Shown in pieces: positions 1-11,200 of a stretch of 64,000 nucleotides of DNA. Under the pieces are notes generated by a model. It was not told the origin of the DNA. It saw only the letters and a list, made by a program, of their open reading frames with translations, and did no database searches. This DNA is from Gnomoniopsis sp. IMI 355080 (lineage: Eukaryota > Ascomycota > Sordariomycetes > Diaporthales > Gnomoniaceae), in contig JAPEVC010000012.1 in the NCBI GenBank assembly GCA_027946555.1, forward strand, positions 186,001 through 250,000, read 5' to 3'. Each line of letters begins with the position of its first letter. The first letter of the stretch is position 1. Both the position numbers and the translations under genes were made by a program.

Positions 1-391
1 GGCGCTGTTATCATTGTAAGCGCTCTTTTAGGTATCTTTGCGTTCTGCCAGTTTCATCTAGATATGCGGCACACGAGGCATCTTTACAGTGATACTTGAC
101 GTTCAAACCTGGAATGCCAGCGTGGGACCTCTCCAGATAGTCCCCTAGGATTGTAAGCTCATGACGAGGGGCATCACATGTACAATTGCCTGTCAATGGA
201 AACGCAAATCTCTTGTGAAGATGTTCTTAGGGTCAACGCGCAGATCATGACATAAAAGTACCTATCAGAAGATATGAAATATTACAAATGCCTCCGCAAG
301 GTCCTGTGACCTAGTTTTCTTCCTCTGAAGCTTCGAGCTTTACCAGGGCGGAACCTTATGTGCGTCGAGAAAAAGCTGACACACTGGACAG
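1..391. other. Window start, no convincing gene
   Basis: No amidase N-terminus is visible here. A 61-codon cysteine-rich frame reads on the minus strand at 11-196, with the pattern CxC...C...C. It looks somewhat protein-like but has no recognised domain and no supporting neighbour. Confidence 0.4.
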
Positions 392-1685
392 ACCAAGACA
401 AACACACCACAGACTATGCTTGCCGCAGAGACACACAACAATCTTTTTGGAAGGACCAAGAATCCTGTGGTCTCGCACTTGACCCCCGGCGGAAGCAGTG
501 GTGGCGAAGGAAGCTTGTTAGCTTTCAGAGGAAGTGCCCTGGGCCTCGGGACTGATGTCGGCGGGTCCATCCGGATCCCATCTGCTGCCTGCGGTATCTA
601 TGGATACAAGCCATCATTTGGCATATTGCCCATGCTTGGATACGCAGCAAGTAGTTGGACGGGCGTGAACACCGGTGTACCAGCTGTTTTAGGGCCAATG
701 GGGCATTCCGTGAGGGATCTGAACCTCCTAGCTACGGTGGCGAGGGCTTCCAAGCCATGGCTCGATGACCCTGCCATCATTCCTTACATTTTTGAAAAGG
801 AATCATCGGAACGTGCACCGGTCGTTGGGATCATTGAAAAATCAGGGCTTACTCCGCATCCACCCATTCGACGAGCCCTTCTCGAGGCAGCCGAAAAGTT
901 ACGACAAGCAGGGCTGAAAGTGAAAGAATTTCAACCAGTGGACTTCAGCGAAATTGGAAAGGTGACGCGGCAGTTGTTTACCGTCGATGGGCTATCTTAC
1001 CAGAAGAGGGAACTCTCCAAAGTCGGAGAGCCACCGGTCCCCTGTGTCAAAGGTATTGGGTTTTGGGACATCCCGAAGAAGACACATGAAGAAATGTGGT
1101 CTTGGAGTACCAAGAAACTGGCTCTACAGAAAGAAATGCTCGAACGATGGACATCCGCTGGCGTCGATGTGGTGTTGTGTCCAGCTGGTCCGTATACTGC
1201 AGTCAAGCCGGATGGATGGACTCAAGACATGTATACGGTCTGCTGGAATGCTGTGGATGTGAGTTTCTACCTACGCAAGGCTCTGTTCGGAAGTTTTACA
1301 TACCCAAACACAAGCTAACCTGCCTTATTGCTCGTGCGGCAGTACCCGGCGGTTATAATACCTTTCACACACGTGTCCAGTACCAAAGATTTGCCGTTCG
1401 ACTCTTTCGAGCCTCTGTCGGATGAGGATGCTAGAGTTCAAGCTCAGTGTAAGAGACAAGTCCATCATACCCTGACACCGTGTCATTCATGGCCCACCCT
1501 CGTTTTATCTCTATCTCTCTTCGTAATTTCGAACAGCTGACAACAAGCCTGCTCTGCTAGATGACCCAAAGCTGATGCACGGTGCCCCGGTGAGTCTACA
1601 AATAGTGGCACAGAGGCTTCACGATAAGCAGTTGTTGCAGGATGTGAGTTTGATTGACCGCATCCTGAACCAAGGTCGCAACTAG
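392..1685 (+). CDS. Amidase (amidase-signature family), 5' part missing
   Basis: Amidase-signature hydrolase, a family that cleaves carboxamides such as acetamide. The visible exons are about 392-1258, 1343-1448 and 1561-1685. Both introns are GT-AG and the phases agree. The protein begins near a KTNTPQT motif, typical just before the conserved core. It then shows GGSSGGEG with the cis-serine loop, the DVGGSIRIP motif carrying the nucleophile serine, and at the C-terminus HGAPVSLQIV, typical of fungal acetamidases. The family's catalytic lysine lies about 60-80 residues upstream of the first visible residue and is not seen. The same frame hits a stop at 377-379, and I find no amidase-like coding in 1-391. 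Either a long intron leads to an N-terminus outside the window, or the gene is truncated. The family call is firm; whether it works is open. Confidence 0.75.
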
Positions 1686-2602
1686 ATGTGGCCGTGTTAC
1701 GGGGGAGGGGTGGCCTGTCCGACGCTGCCATTCGCAATAAACTTATCCACTGGGCGAGTGTGACTTTGTCCAGAGTCCGGGCATCAGCCACTGAAACTCA
1801 GGCTTTTGGCCAGAGCATCTTCTTGCGTTGAGGATCTCGATTATTCAGTGACTACAGTAGCTCAAAGATTCGAATAACCGCCCCGTTCAGCCTCATTGAT
1901 TATATACTATGCGCCTCCCCTGCTGCAATGGTAGCAGGTCGCTGCAGGGTTTTCTGCAGGTGATCTAAAAGATAAGGCATGTTGTGGACCCGGCTAGGCA
2001 AAGTCGAGGCGGGCTGGAAATATGTGTTGATATGGGCTGAGTAAACAATATCCGTACGACGGTCAGAATTCATCTCGTATCGAAGTCATCAAAATTGACG
2101 AGTACCTCTTCTAGCCTTTCACATTCCCGAAATACAGTCCCTGTGGGCGGGTGTGGTAGATCCTCAAAGGGATGGAAATGAGTGGGCAGAAAGCTGACAA
2201 GATGCTGTTATTTCGGTTATAAAGGCAAACTGCACAAACAATGATTCAATGAAGGCTTGATTTGGCATTGACTTGTGATCTACCCCAAGTATACCACCAC
2301 TTTAGCTCACATTACATGACTTCCCAGTCCACCTCCCTATCAGTGTCAAAATTAAGGCACACATGTGCCTCTTGACCACCCCCTATCCACCTACCAACCT
2401 AAATCCTGGCATTTCCCAAGCAGCAACCAGCCCATTGCTCATACTGCTTGACAGTGCCAATGCCAATATGTAATCAAAATACCCCAATATTAAGGACTCA
2501 GTAAGAGAATCCTAAACTGCCAGAGATACTTTTTGCCTAGTGATCCAAGCTGTGCAGATCCAGTGTCCAAACCATCTTCTGCACCACTTCCATATTGCTT
2601 CT
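1686..2602. other. Intergenic, convergent 3' ends
   Basis: Space between the amidase stop and the stop of the next gene on the minus strand. I see no open frame with coding character, only short shadow frames. Confidence 0.5.
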
Positions 2603-4222
2603 TCACCTGACGAAGGATGTACCTTGCCTCACCAACTTGGCCAAGAAACCAACCCTTGCCTGCTTGCAGACCACGCAAGTTCCCACATGGCTTAGAGCAA
2701 TCGTTTCCAGGTCGGTCAGGCGCTCGCCTTTACTCATGTTCAGTTCTTCAAGGTGCTGAGAGAGTAGCGAGATGTCCTCTCTAGGAGAGAAGGTGGCGGA
2801 GTAAGCCGTGCCGAGGGCCTGTACAAGACAAGAAGAAAAAATACGTCAGTACATTTTCTGTCCAAAAGCCTTGGGAGTTGGTCAATCTGGCTGTAAAACC
2901 AGGTGCTGAGCGCCATGTGCTTACCTGCCTAGCCAGCATTGCGCCTTGATGCATGGTCGACTTGCCATGGCCGGGCTTGCCTCCAAACTTCTTTGCCAGC
3001 TCATCGCCAATTTGGCGATAGTAGTACTCGCAGAAGAGCTCCAGGTACGCCTCACCTGACTGGCAACGAAGGCAACTGCAGCTCTGCACAACGCCCTCAG
3101 TGCCTAGGCTGGTACACTGAGGTTCAATCATTTGCAATACTCGTGTACGAATCGCGGTTCTTTGTTCCTCCAAAATGCCAGCGATCTCGCTCTTTGGGAC
3201 CAAGGCCTTGTGGGTATTGGTGAAGTCGTGGTCTTCCTTGCGGATTTGTTCGCTAAAGTCCAGAGCATTAACGCCCACGAGCCAGAGGTGTTGGTATTGG
3301 AAAGGAATCTCAATCTTTGCGCAGAAGAATTTCTCCATGATGGTAGAGATGCACTCGTCCACGACGTCGAAGCTGTAGAGCCCTTTGTTCTTCTTGTGCA
3401 GTTGGTCAAGGCTCTGAAGCACATGAGATCATGTCAGTAAGTAATGGGCAATCATAAAGGGCATGAAGAAGGTCAGGAACATACCGAAAGAGTATTGTTG
3501 ACCTTGTCAGTCGGCCACTCCTCAACCCCCTCCTTCTCTATCGATTGCTCAATCAGCTGTATCTGATGCAGCATGTCGGCCAGCACCTCTTCTTGGTGAT
3601 TCTCCACGCATCTACGGTCAAAGACTGAGTCGTGGATGGCGCCAGCTTTGTTGAACTGAACTTGGGCTGAATTCCACCTCATCTGCATCATCTCCACATG
3701 GCTAGTAAGCTGGGTGGTCTGCGCACCAATCTCTTGCAGGACCATCTTAGCTTCAATCATCCCTCGAGCTATTTCGTTCAGACGCTGCTTGACAACCTCA
3801 CCACTTTCGAAGGCAGTCTTGAGATCATCAATCACAGTGTCGACTGTGGCTAAGATAGAGTCAAGTTTGAGATGGTCCTCAGTGGCAGCAGCTTTCTTTG
3901 TGGCTCTCTTGGCACGTTTTCCCTTGTATGGTGCGATCTTGTTGTTCGAGATCTCGTCGTTTTGAGGAGGAGCAGCCTGTTCCGTTTTCGTGGGCACGTC
4001 TTTGGTTTGAAGGGACATGTCGCTGGTTTGAGAGGTGGCTCCGATGTTGTCTTGGCTGCCTTGCTTGCTGAGCTGGATGGAAGAAGGTTGATCCTGAACA
4101 ACCTTGTCCTCTGAACTCTCATTGATGAGGCTGTGGCGTGACTGAGAGGTAGGGGCTTGCGATGAGGGCGTGTTGGGACGGCGTTTGCGGAAGGCAAACT
4201 TGCGGATTCGTTCCATGACCAT
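2603..4222 (-). CDS. Hypothetical protein, coiled-coil rich, P-loop-like motif
   Basis: Unrecognised protein of about 480 aa. Exons read 4222-3485, 3413-2925 and 2818-2603, joined by GT-AG introns in phase 0. The start is ATG 4222, and ATG 4216 is an in-frame alternative. Residues 1-110 are polar and low complexity, with a basic cluster KGKRAKRATKK. Residues about 120-260 are helical with heptad-like spacing and probably form coiled coils. Around residue 350 lies a C-S-C-L-R-C cluster. Residues about 391-398 read GKPGHGKS, which fits the Walker A consensus by pattern, but only some 80 residues follow and I see no Walker B. A CVVC pair sits near the C-terminus. The lysine-rich stretch could be a nuclear localisation signal. 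No function can be assigned. Confidence 0.7.
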
Positions 4223-5324
4223 GATGATCCCAGGACAGAGTCAAGGGACTTCAATGGATGATGTGACTGCATTCAAGATATTAGCATGCATGTATAAATA
4301 TGAAGGTGCGACTGGCTTGGATGACCTGAAGTTAATATGAGCGGCGATAGGGTGCAGGTTTGACTCCCTCTCCACGAGGTCAGAGGTGATAGCTGTTGGC
4401 AAGAAAGAGTATGGCGTCGAAGGGTGTGGGCAGCATGCGAAATTTGATGACTTACTTGGAAGAAAGCAAACACCAATAATCAGATTGATGGCGCAGGAAG
4501 ACTTTGAGTCTGGACGAGTGGTTGATGTGAGAGGAAGACCAAGGTTGAGCTGATTTTGTTGGTAGAAGGGGAGGGAGATGGGGTGAAGGTTGTGGGTTTG
4601 CCAATTGCTAGAAGCACCTGTTTTCTTTTGGCAGGGCAACCTTCTTGTTTTCACTGCAGAGCTGAGAAGTTGTGAAAACCACTCAGACTGGCACTCAGCA
4701 AGACAAAACCACAAGAAGGATGATTTCATCAGGGATTGGCTTTCAAAGCATAAGGGGTGAGGAAACATGACTGCCATGCACTTCATTTGACTTCAGGAAC
4801 ATGACCTCCAGATGTCCTAGGGATAATTATAATCAAGATAGTACCATGTTGAGAACTTGCATTTAGAGACAGTATGGTTTAGGGTACAGCTTTCTCTTAC
4901 TTAGACTTTGCCATTATTAAAAACAGAGGCAACAGCCACATCCAGTGCAGTCCACACTTACTTCAATGTCAACAAAAAATCATTTTATTGAATGCATATC
5001 TGTTGTAATCTACTGTCATGCAAGTTGAGTCGACCTGAAAGGGATCTCAAGAATCTTCCGCACCCAACAATCCATCCCATTCCGATCTCAAGGACCCGGG
5101 TCTCGCAATTTCGTTCCGTGCGTCGTCAAACCTGCCATCAACCCAGCTGTCAAGATTGCTCTCCCTTAGAGACTTGTCATGGTGTATCAGCATGACACCG
5201 CTCCCGTTGATAGCTTTGTGTCTGCAATGGACACTTATCTGGATATGCGTGTACGACCAGACAATACTCACAGGCTGAGCATTCAATCTCAGGCACTTCC
5301 ACGCCTAGCCGAAGTCGCTGTTTC
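4223..5324. other. Intergenic upstream of the hypothetical gene
   Basis: Lies between the start of the hypothetical gene and the stop of the Hsp70-like gene; both are on the minus strand. A 181-codon open frame on the minus strand at 4241-4786 has no domain-like features and irregular composition. I treat it as leader or chance. Long pyrimidine and AT-rich stretches occur at 4850-5000. Confidence 0.45.
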
Positions 5325-7470
5325 TCACTTGGCCTCTTTCTTATCCAATTCCATCTCGTCCACATCCATGGTAAGGGTTCCGACGTTCATGCCCTCCTTG
5401 ATGCGCCTTGAGGCCAGGGATCCGGTAGTCACCGCTGTGACCTCAGTCGAGGCGCCACTGCAGTTGACGTGCAGGTCGTACTTGAAGATCCAGGGGTTTG
5501 CTATAGCCTCCTCATCTTCATCCCTAAGCTTGGGCAGGTCGGCGACTTTGACTGGAACCTGGATCGCGATCTCTCCTATCTCCTGGAAGCCTACGCCGTC
5601 GCCGTAGCGTGAAGGGAGTTCCTCTCCGTCGTAGGCATAGAAACTGGCGATCTCCTGCGGGTGCTTTTTCTTTTCCTTGTCCCAGTACTCTTGACTCTCA
5701 TCGGTCAATCTTAAAACCTCGGCGAGGATCTTGCTGCTACTGCTGACTTCTTCTCCCTGTTCAAACAACCGCGCGTCAGGGTCCAGGCAAAAGCGGTGAT
5801 AAAAAGATCGGAGGTTGGGCGACTTACTTTCTTGACAACCCAGGTCATACCGTCGGGGACGCTGTATTCATAATTGTTATTATCCCACACACCTCCTTCC
5901 TCTTGGGTTGTCGGGAGGCTCTGTTGAAAGCCGACGCTACGCTGCGCGATACGGGTTTTCACCCGTGGCTTCAGAGCGTACTCCACGGCACCTCTAGAGA
6001 TGGCTGACCAGGGCATGTCTCCTTGGTCTGTCATGATCTCGATCGGTGGACAGGCCGCCTTGGACTTGGCCTTCTTCTTGCAAAACTCTTTCTCCAGAGC
6101 CTGACGAATAAATGGACAGCGGCCGAATCCACCAACCAACAGTATCATCGTGGGCGGCTTGCCAGTCTTGGCTTTGATTTTGACAATCTGGCCTCGGAGG
6201 AGAATTATGATTGCGGGGACAACAGATGAGTTGAAGACGTCGCGCAACTGGTCCTCGTGGAAATGGACATAGTTGTCAGTCTGTGTGGACAAGGCCATTC
6301 GCCAAGGGCGGGCGTTACCCGTGTAAACGAAGCTGCGCTTGATGTTGTGCTCCCAGCCATCACGGAGGAGAGCGTGCCAGCCATCTGTAGTAGTCGGCTG
6401 ATTCTGGCTGTGGAGGACGTCCTGACACAGCTTCTTGAACTCTTCGTCGAGGATGGAACCACCGCAAATGGAACCACTGCCAGGCACAACCTCCTTCAGC
6501 TCTAGACTGTCTCGGTTCGTGAGTTGATAGCTGATGCAATCACCAGTTCCACCCCCTAGGTCGCAAACCAGGATAGTCTCGCCGAGATCCAAAGTTCCCA
6601 GAATCTCTTTGGCGTAGGCGTGCGCAGCGGCCTCGGGCTCGCTTACAAACTCAAAGGTGGTAAGGCCAGCAGAGCGGTTGACGTTACCGATGATCAGGGA
6701 CTTCGTCGCAGCCTGCTTCATAGCCGCTTTGGCGGCTTCGCTCCAGATGGCAGGGACGGAGAGAATGACGTGAATGGGCACGATGGAGAGGAGGAGCCCT
6801 CCTATTGACTTGCAAATCTCTCCCTGAGGGGGGAAATCCTCTTCATCGATGGCGTGCCGCCACAACTTGGTGAGGTAGTCGGAAATCACCTCAATGGCCG
6901 TTTCTAGATGGAGCGTTAATCTTTCAGCGTTCACCCAAGCATCAAAACGGTGCTCTTACTCTTGATCTTCCGCAGACGAAGCTTCATCTTGGCGATCTGT
7001 GGAGAGCATCGCAGGTGTTCGGGCGAATCCTCGTCGTTGAGGAGCAATAGCTTGATCCACTCGAAAGTGAGATCGTCGTCACCTTGCACTTGGTATCCCC
7101 AAGCATCGACTACGTAGGTACCCTGGGCGTCGAGGCAATAGTGAAGCTTGCTGGGAACCTTTGGACAAAAAGAAGAGTTAGACCTGGAAAAGCAGACTTT
7201 CGCACAGTGGTGACAAACCTTTGCTTCGTCCATGTAGCCTCCAGGAGAAGGCCATTGGCGGACCTGGCGACTGTCACCGATCCCCTTGCCGTCTTTGACC
7301 TTCTGAAAGGTGATGCCGGAGTACCTGCGATTTGATCAGAACCGAAGCAATGACCAGTACCTGGACGCACGGCAGACTGTGCCACACATAAGGATGAGAA
7401 CTCACGTGGTGCCGAAGTCGACGGCGACGTAGACGCTGCTGATACGCATTGACTGCTTGGTGCGGTTCAT
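5325..7470 (-). CDS. Hsp70-like ATPase (HSPA12-type), 625 aa
   Basis: Actin/Hsp70-fold ATPase of the divergent cytosolic class found in many filamentous fungi. Exons are 7470-7406, 7324-7219, 7158-6960, 6903-5828 and 5756-5325; all splice phases agree and sum to 626 codons. The N-terminus carries phosphate-1 motif VAVDFGTTYSG, with its codons split by intron 1. Phosphate-2 reads VCDLGGGTGDC in the middle, and the adenosine motif LLVGGFGRCPFI follows near residue 400. An EPEAAA connect-type segment lies between them. The C-terminal 180 residues do not look like the canonical substrate-binding beta sandwich and lid, so this is not an ordinary chaperone Hsp70. Members of this class are often amplified in fungi and their roles are mostly unknown. 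The gene is divergent from the coiled-coil gene at 8221. Confidence 0.88.
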
Positions 7471-8220
7471 TCTGTGTTGCTTCAGAGCAGGATGGCCGGG
7501 CACAAGTTGAGGTATGTTTCAACAAATGGGTCAATTGGAAATTTGAAGGGATCCGGACAATGATGTTTGCGTGAAGAGGAAGTGTGAAGATTGAAGTACA
7601 GACTGCAGGTGGATGGGTGCTGTCTACTGAGTTGATAAGAGATGCTTGCCCGAAGTGGCCAGAGGGAGTAGAAACTATGAGTGTCTCAGAAAGTCTCTAG
7701 GAAGTTTGGTCACAATAAGATGACCATGGAAGGCCTATGTTTCCAGACGGATGCTTGGGTTCTTTGAATGTAAGCTGGAAGAATGAGAGACAATGATCAA
7801 TAGCACTAGGCCATTGGAACTTGAAGCACCTTCGAAACTCCGAGACTTCGTTGAATGTCTAAAGAAGCTGGGTCGCTTGATACAGAGATTTGTTTCTGGC
7901 TTGTTCTCTGGACTCTGGATCGACAATTATTGGTTTGACCAACAACTTTGCATCGCTCACCTCGACTCGTTCTCTACAAAGAAGTCTCAATTTCAAATAG
8001 GTAGACAGATTTGGCTCATCGCAACTGATCTGTTACTGAACTTCAATCTGTTCGCAGCTTCTTCAAACCTTCAAGCCCCCTCCTCTTTCTCTTCTCCATT
8101 TCTCTCCAGTCACCGCGTGCAGTCCCTGCTGACGGTCACCCTCCTGCACTCCTTCGATCCTCTGTACCCAAGACTGGGTTAATTCTCTTTCCAAACTCGC
8201 AAAATCATTCCATCATCGAG
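7471..8220. promoter_or_regulatory. Shared divergent promoter region
   Basis: About 750 bp separate the Hsp70-like gene (minus) from the coiled-coil gene (plus). The last 150 bp before ATG 8221 are C/T-rich, a common fungal promoter and leader feature. A 129-codon frame at 7793-8182 reads through this pyrimidine tract and is not credible as a gene. Confidence 0.5.
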
Positions 8221-9677
8221 ATGGACCAATCTCCCAGACCTCCCAGTCCAGGTCCCCAGGGTGCGGCTGAGTTTTGCACTCCACCACCTGCCAACAAGAG
8301 GTCTACACCACACGTCGCCACCCCCGACCTGGATCACCAAGCCAAGAAGTTCAAGATGGAAGGCGAGAAAGAGGATGGAGCGAAGAGTGCCACTCGTAGT
8401 GATACCATACTGACCCAGCGTCCACGACTCGACAACGATGTCACATTTGGCAACGGGCTGGATTGTGACAGCCCCGAGGTATGTGAAATTTTCTTCTGCC
8501 AAAAAATGTCCACACAGTTTGCTCGCTGATATCACTAACATATCGAGGTTAGAAGGCCGGAAAATCCTTGATGTCCCCTAGTCAGGAGCTGAGGCTGTGT
8601 ACTTTTATGACCAAGTATGAGGAGGAGCAGGCTGACTTGAAGGCTGATCTCAATGCGAAGAACCAAGATCTTGAGGCCCTCAAGGAGCAAATGCATGACC
8701 TCGAGCTCCGGGTGTCCATCAAGGACAAGCAGCTGCAGCAATTGAAGGAATTCATCGCCGTCCAACACCTCCAGCCAAAGACGGTCACTATGCAGGGCCC
8801 AGACGACAGCGCCGTCACTTCCAAATTCACAGACCTCCGCTACGCTATCATAAACCTGACTCATGAAAAGTTCAATGGTCATCCCTTCCTCAAGCCCACC
8901 AAGATTGACCACAAGGACATGTTCGCGCGTTTGACCAAGACCGAGGAGGACTACAAGTGTTACCTGGGAGAATCGGGGTTCAAGGGATTCTTCTTTGAAG
9001 GGGTCATCTGGACGAAGCTGATCGATCGGCTCCTTTGCAACCCAACCTCAGCTTTCTTGAACATACAGGAAGGCGTCATCAGGAACCATGTCTACAGTAA
9101 GTCGTTCTCTCAAGCTTTTCTGGTCATTCAAAACACTAATCAGGATATTTTGACAGAACGCGGCGGTGCCAGCCCCCAGAAATTCCACGCTTGGCGAGCT
9201 TATACTGCTGATTTCCTCGAAGACGCACTCGGACCTCGAACTACTGGGGGACCTGATGGTAAGTTGAGGTCAGAGCTCTTAGACGAACTGGTTGAGCTTC
9301 TGTCGCGATACTCTTCGTCGGGCACTAGCAACGTTACCGCTCTCACAAAACAACTTGACGGTATTATCGACAAAGCTGTCAACCTCGCTTGGCTTATGGC
9401 CAAGAGCAGGGCGTATTGGGTTTGCAGCCTGCCGACGTGCCCTGAGACCAAGCTTCCGCATGGTTTCATTTACAAGGAAGGACTCGTGAAAGTCCACGAG
9501 TTTTTGGAAGGGGGCCGGCGGAGTGTTGTGGACCTGGTCGGACGTCCGGCGCTGACCAAGTACGGAGACAGCAATGGCGAGCAATATGATACTTGGGTCG
9601 TCGTGCACAAGGCGGCTGCCTTGGTATACGGGGGAAAGAAGGCAAAGAAAGCGGATGAGAACTATGTGGACTGCTGA
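8221..9677 (+). CDS. Hypothetical coiled-coil protein, about 440 aa
   Basis: Unrecognised intracellular protein. Exons are 8221-8478, 8553-9096 and 9157-9677. The second intron (9097-9156) has good signals, GTAAGT and TTTTGACAG with a CTAAT branch. It is 60 nt long and stop-free in frame, so retention would add 20 residues. Residues 1-85 are proline-rich and polar. Residues about 95-150 form a clear heptad coiled coil rich in E, K, L and Q. The C-terminal 280 residues look globular, with a conserved-looking FTDLRYAIINL segment, and have no catalytic motif I recognise. There is no signal peptide or membrane segment. It faces the Hsp70-like gene across a shared promoter region. Confidence 0.75.
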
Positions 9678-10039
9678 AAAGTTCTCTTCGCACCAGCGGT
9701 CATATCAGCGTTTTCTCGGGGTTTGGGTCAGGCTGTCAGCTACCTGGGTAGGCAGGACAAACCACAATGCGCTGAGTAGGTACTAGATTTCTCAGTGCCT
9801 CACATCAACTTAAAGCAGACCATAGAACTAAAATTGCAGGACCATTATGGAATGTCTTGACTCCTTCATTTCATGCCCTGTGGCTCAGACCCACAGCACG
9901 TATGAGACTCCCCATTTCACTTCGGCACCACAATTTGACGAATTGCTACACCTCAAACCTAGGCCCCGACTTCAGCGGAAGCGTCAAAGATCAACCAACA
10001 TAAATAAACAAGCCCAAACTCAACGTCATTCCGCCGTGA
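9678..10039. other. Convergent 3' intergenic space
   Basis: Separates the coiled-coil gene from the xylanase gene tail to tail. It contains an imperfect TACCTGGGTA palindrome at 9741-9750. No gene is seen. Confidence 0.5.
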
Positions 10040-11200
10040 TCAAAGACACTGAGAGTAGTACGAGTTGGCAGCCTTGCAGGCTCCGGATGCACAGCAGGTA
10101 GATCCGGACCATCCTTGTCCACCACACTGGCCATATAGAGCAGCACAACTACCACCCGTAGCTGGAGCAGTAGACGTGGTAGCTGGAGCTGAGCTCGTCG
10201 TGGTGCCGGTGCCAGCGCCAGAGCCCGTCCCCTGGCCGACTGTAATGCTCGACGACCCGGTGCTGAAGTACTGTTCGACACATTTAGCCTATGAACAAAT
10301 CTTCAAAATGACAATATCTCGACAGCTGATAACTTACGCCTTCGGTTGCCACAATCTGGTAGTTATGTGTGCCGAGCGTCAAGCCTGCCGCACTCCAGGC
10401 GTTGAAGTGGTTGCCCACCGTGACCGTGCCTCCAGTCCTCTTGGACTGTCTCACGCTCCAGTACTGGTAGAACGTTGCCGTCCCGGAGATACTGGGCTGG
10501 TTCACGCGCTGTGTTCGGTATATGTCGTACGTGCTGCCGTCCGAGTCGACGGATCCAAGTCTAGTTGCGCCCGTGCTGGGGTTGTACGTCCCGAAGTTCT
10601 CGACGATGTAGTACTCGATCAGCGGATTCGTGGTCCACCCGTAGACCGAGAGGTAGGAATTCCCATTAGGTGAATAAGTGCCTGAGTAGACAATGTCCCT
10701 GCGAAAAGATATTTTAGCCTACGTTTTGGATGACAGATTTTAAAACACAGGCGCGCAGTCATAGTCGACGCCTGCACAGCCTGAGCACTGCAATGATCAT
10801 GCAAGTGTCTCTCACATACTGGGCACTTCCAGGGTTCCACCCCTTCCCGCCAACAAAGTTACCCTGAGCACATAAAGTCAGCCTCCCAAAAAAGAAAATA
10901 AAGCCTAGGGAGTCGACCTACGCCAGTTCCCCAGGTAGTGCTATAAGAGCCACCAGCTCCGTTAGTGTAGGTTACCGAAGCGCCACCATCTGTCCAGAAC
11001 GAGTAATAGTAACCGTTGTTCGTTCCAGTCTGGCTTGTTGTAAGTGACTGACGAGAAACCAGCTCGCTCGAAGACGTGTCGTTGAAGTCGCGGTCCTCCA
11101 GCAGCAGCTTCAAGAAGTCTGGCGAACGCTCACGCTCGGCGGGCGCGGCATACGCGCCCAATCCGAGCAACGTAACAATGAGGCTCCTGAGGATCATCAT
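10040..11200 (-). CDS. GH11 endo-1,4-beta-xylanase with C-terminal CBM1
   Basis: Secreted endoxylanase that cuts the beta-1,4 backbone of xylan. Exons are 11200-10922, 10863-10820, 10698-10338 and 10270-10040, giving 304 aa. The start chosen is ATG 11200 (MMILRSLIV...), which gives a normal signal peptide ending AYAAPA. A propeptide of about 30 residues ends near LVSRQ. The GH11 jelly-roll runs from about residue 50. The nucleophile glutamate is in PLIEYYIVE and the acid/base glutamate in VATEGYFS, split by intron 3. A Gly/Thr/Ser/Ala linker leads to a cellulose-binding CBM1 (YGQCGGQGWSG, then CC and YYSQCL) at the extreme C-terminus. It is co-oriented with a CE1 acetylxylan esterase, its usual partner on acetylated xylan. 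Confidence 0.96.

Noticed and set aside
4241..4786. 181-codon minus-strand open frame
   Set aside because: Low-complexity Ser/Pro/His-rich translation without domain features, lying in the leader region of the hypothetical gene.
7793..8182. 129-codon plus-strand frame before the coiled-coil gene
   Set aside because: Reads through the pyrimidine-rich promoter tract; composition follows the tract rather than a protein.
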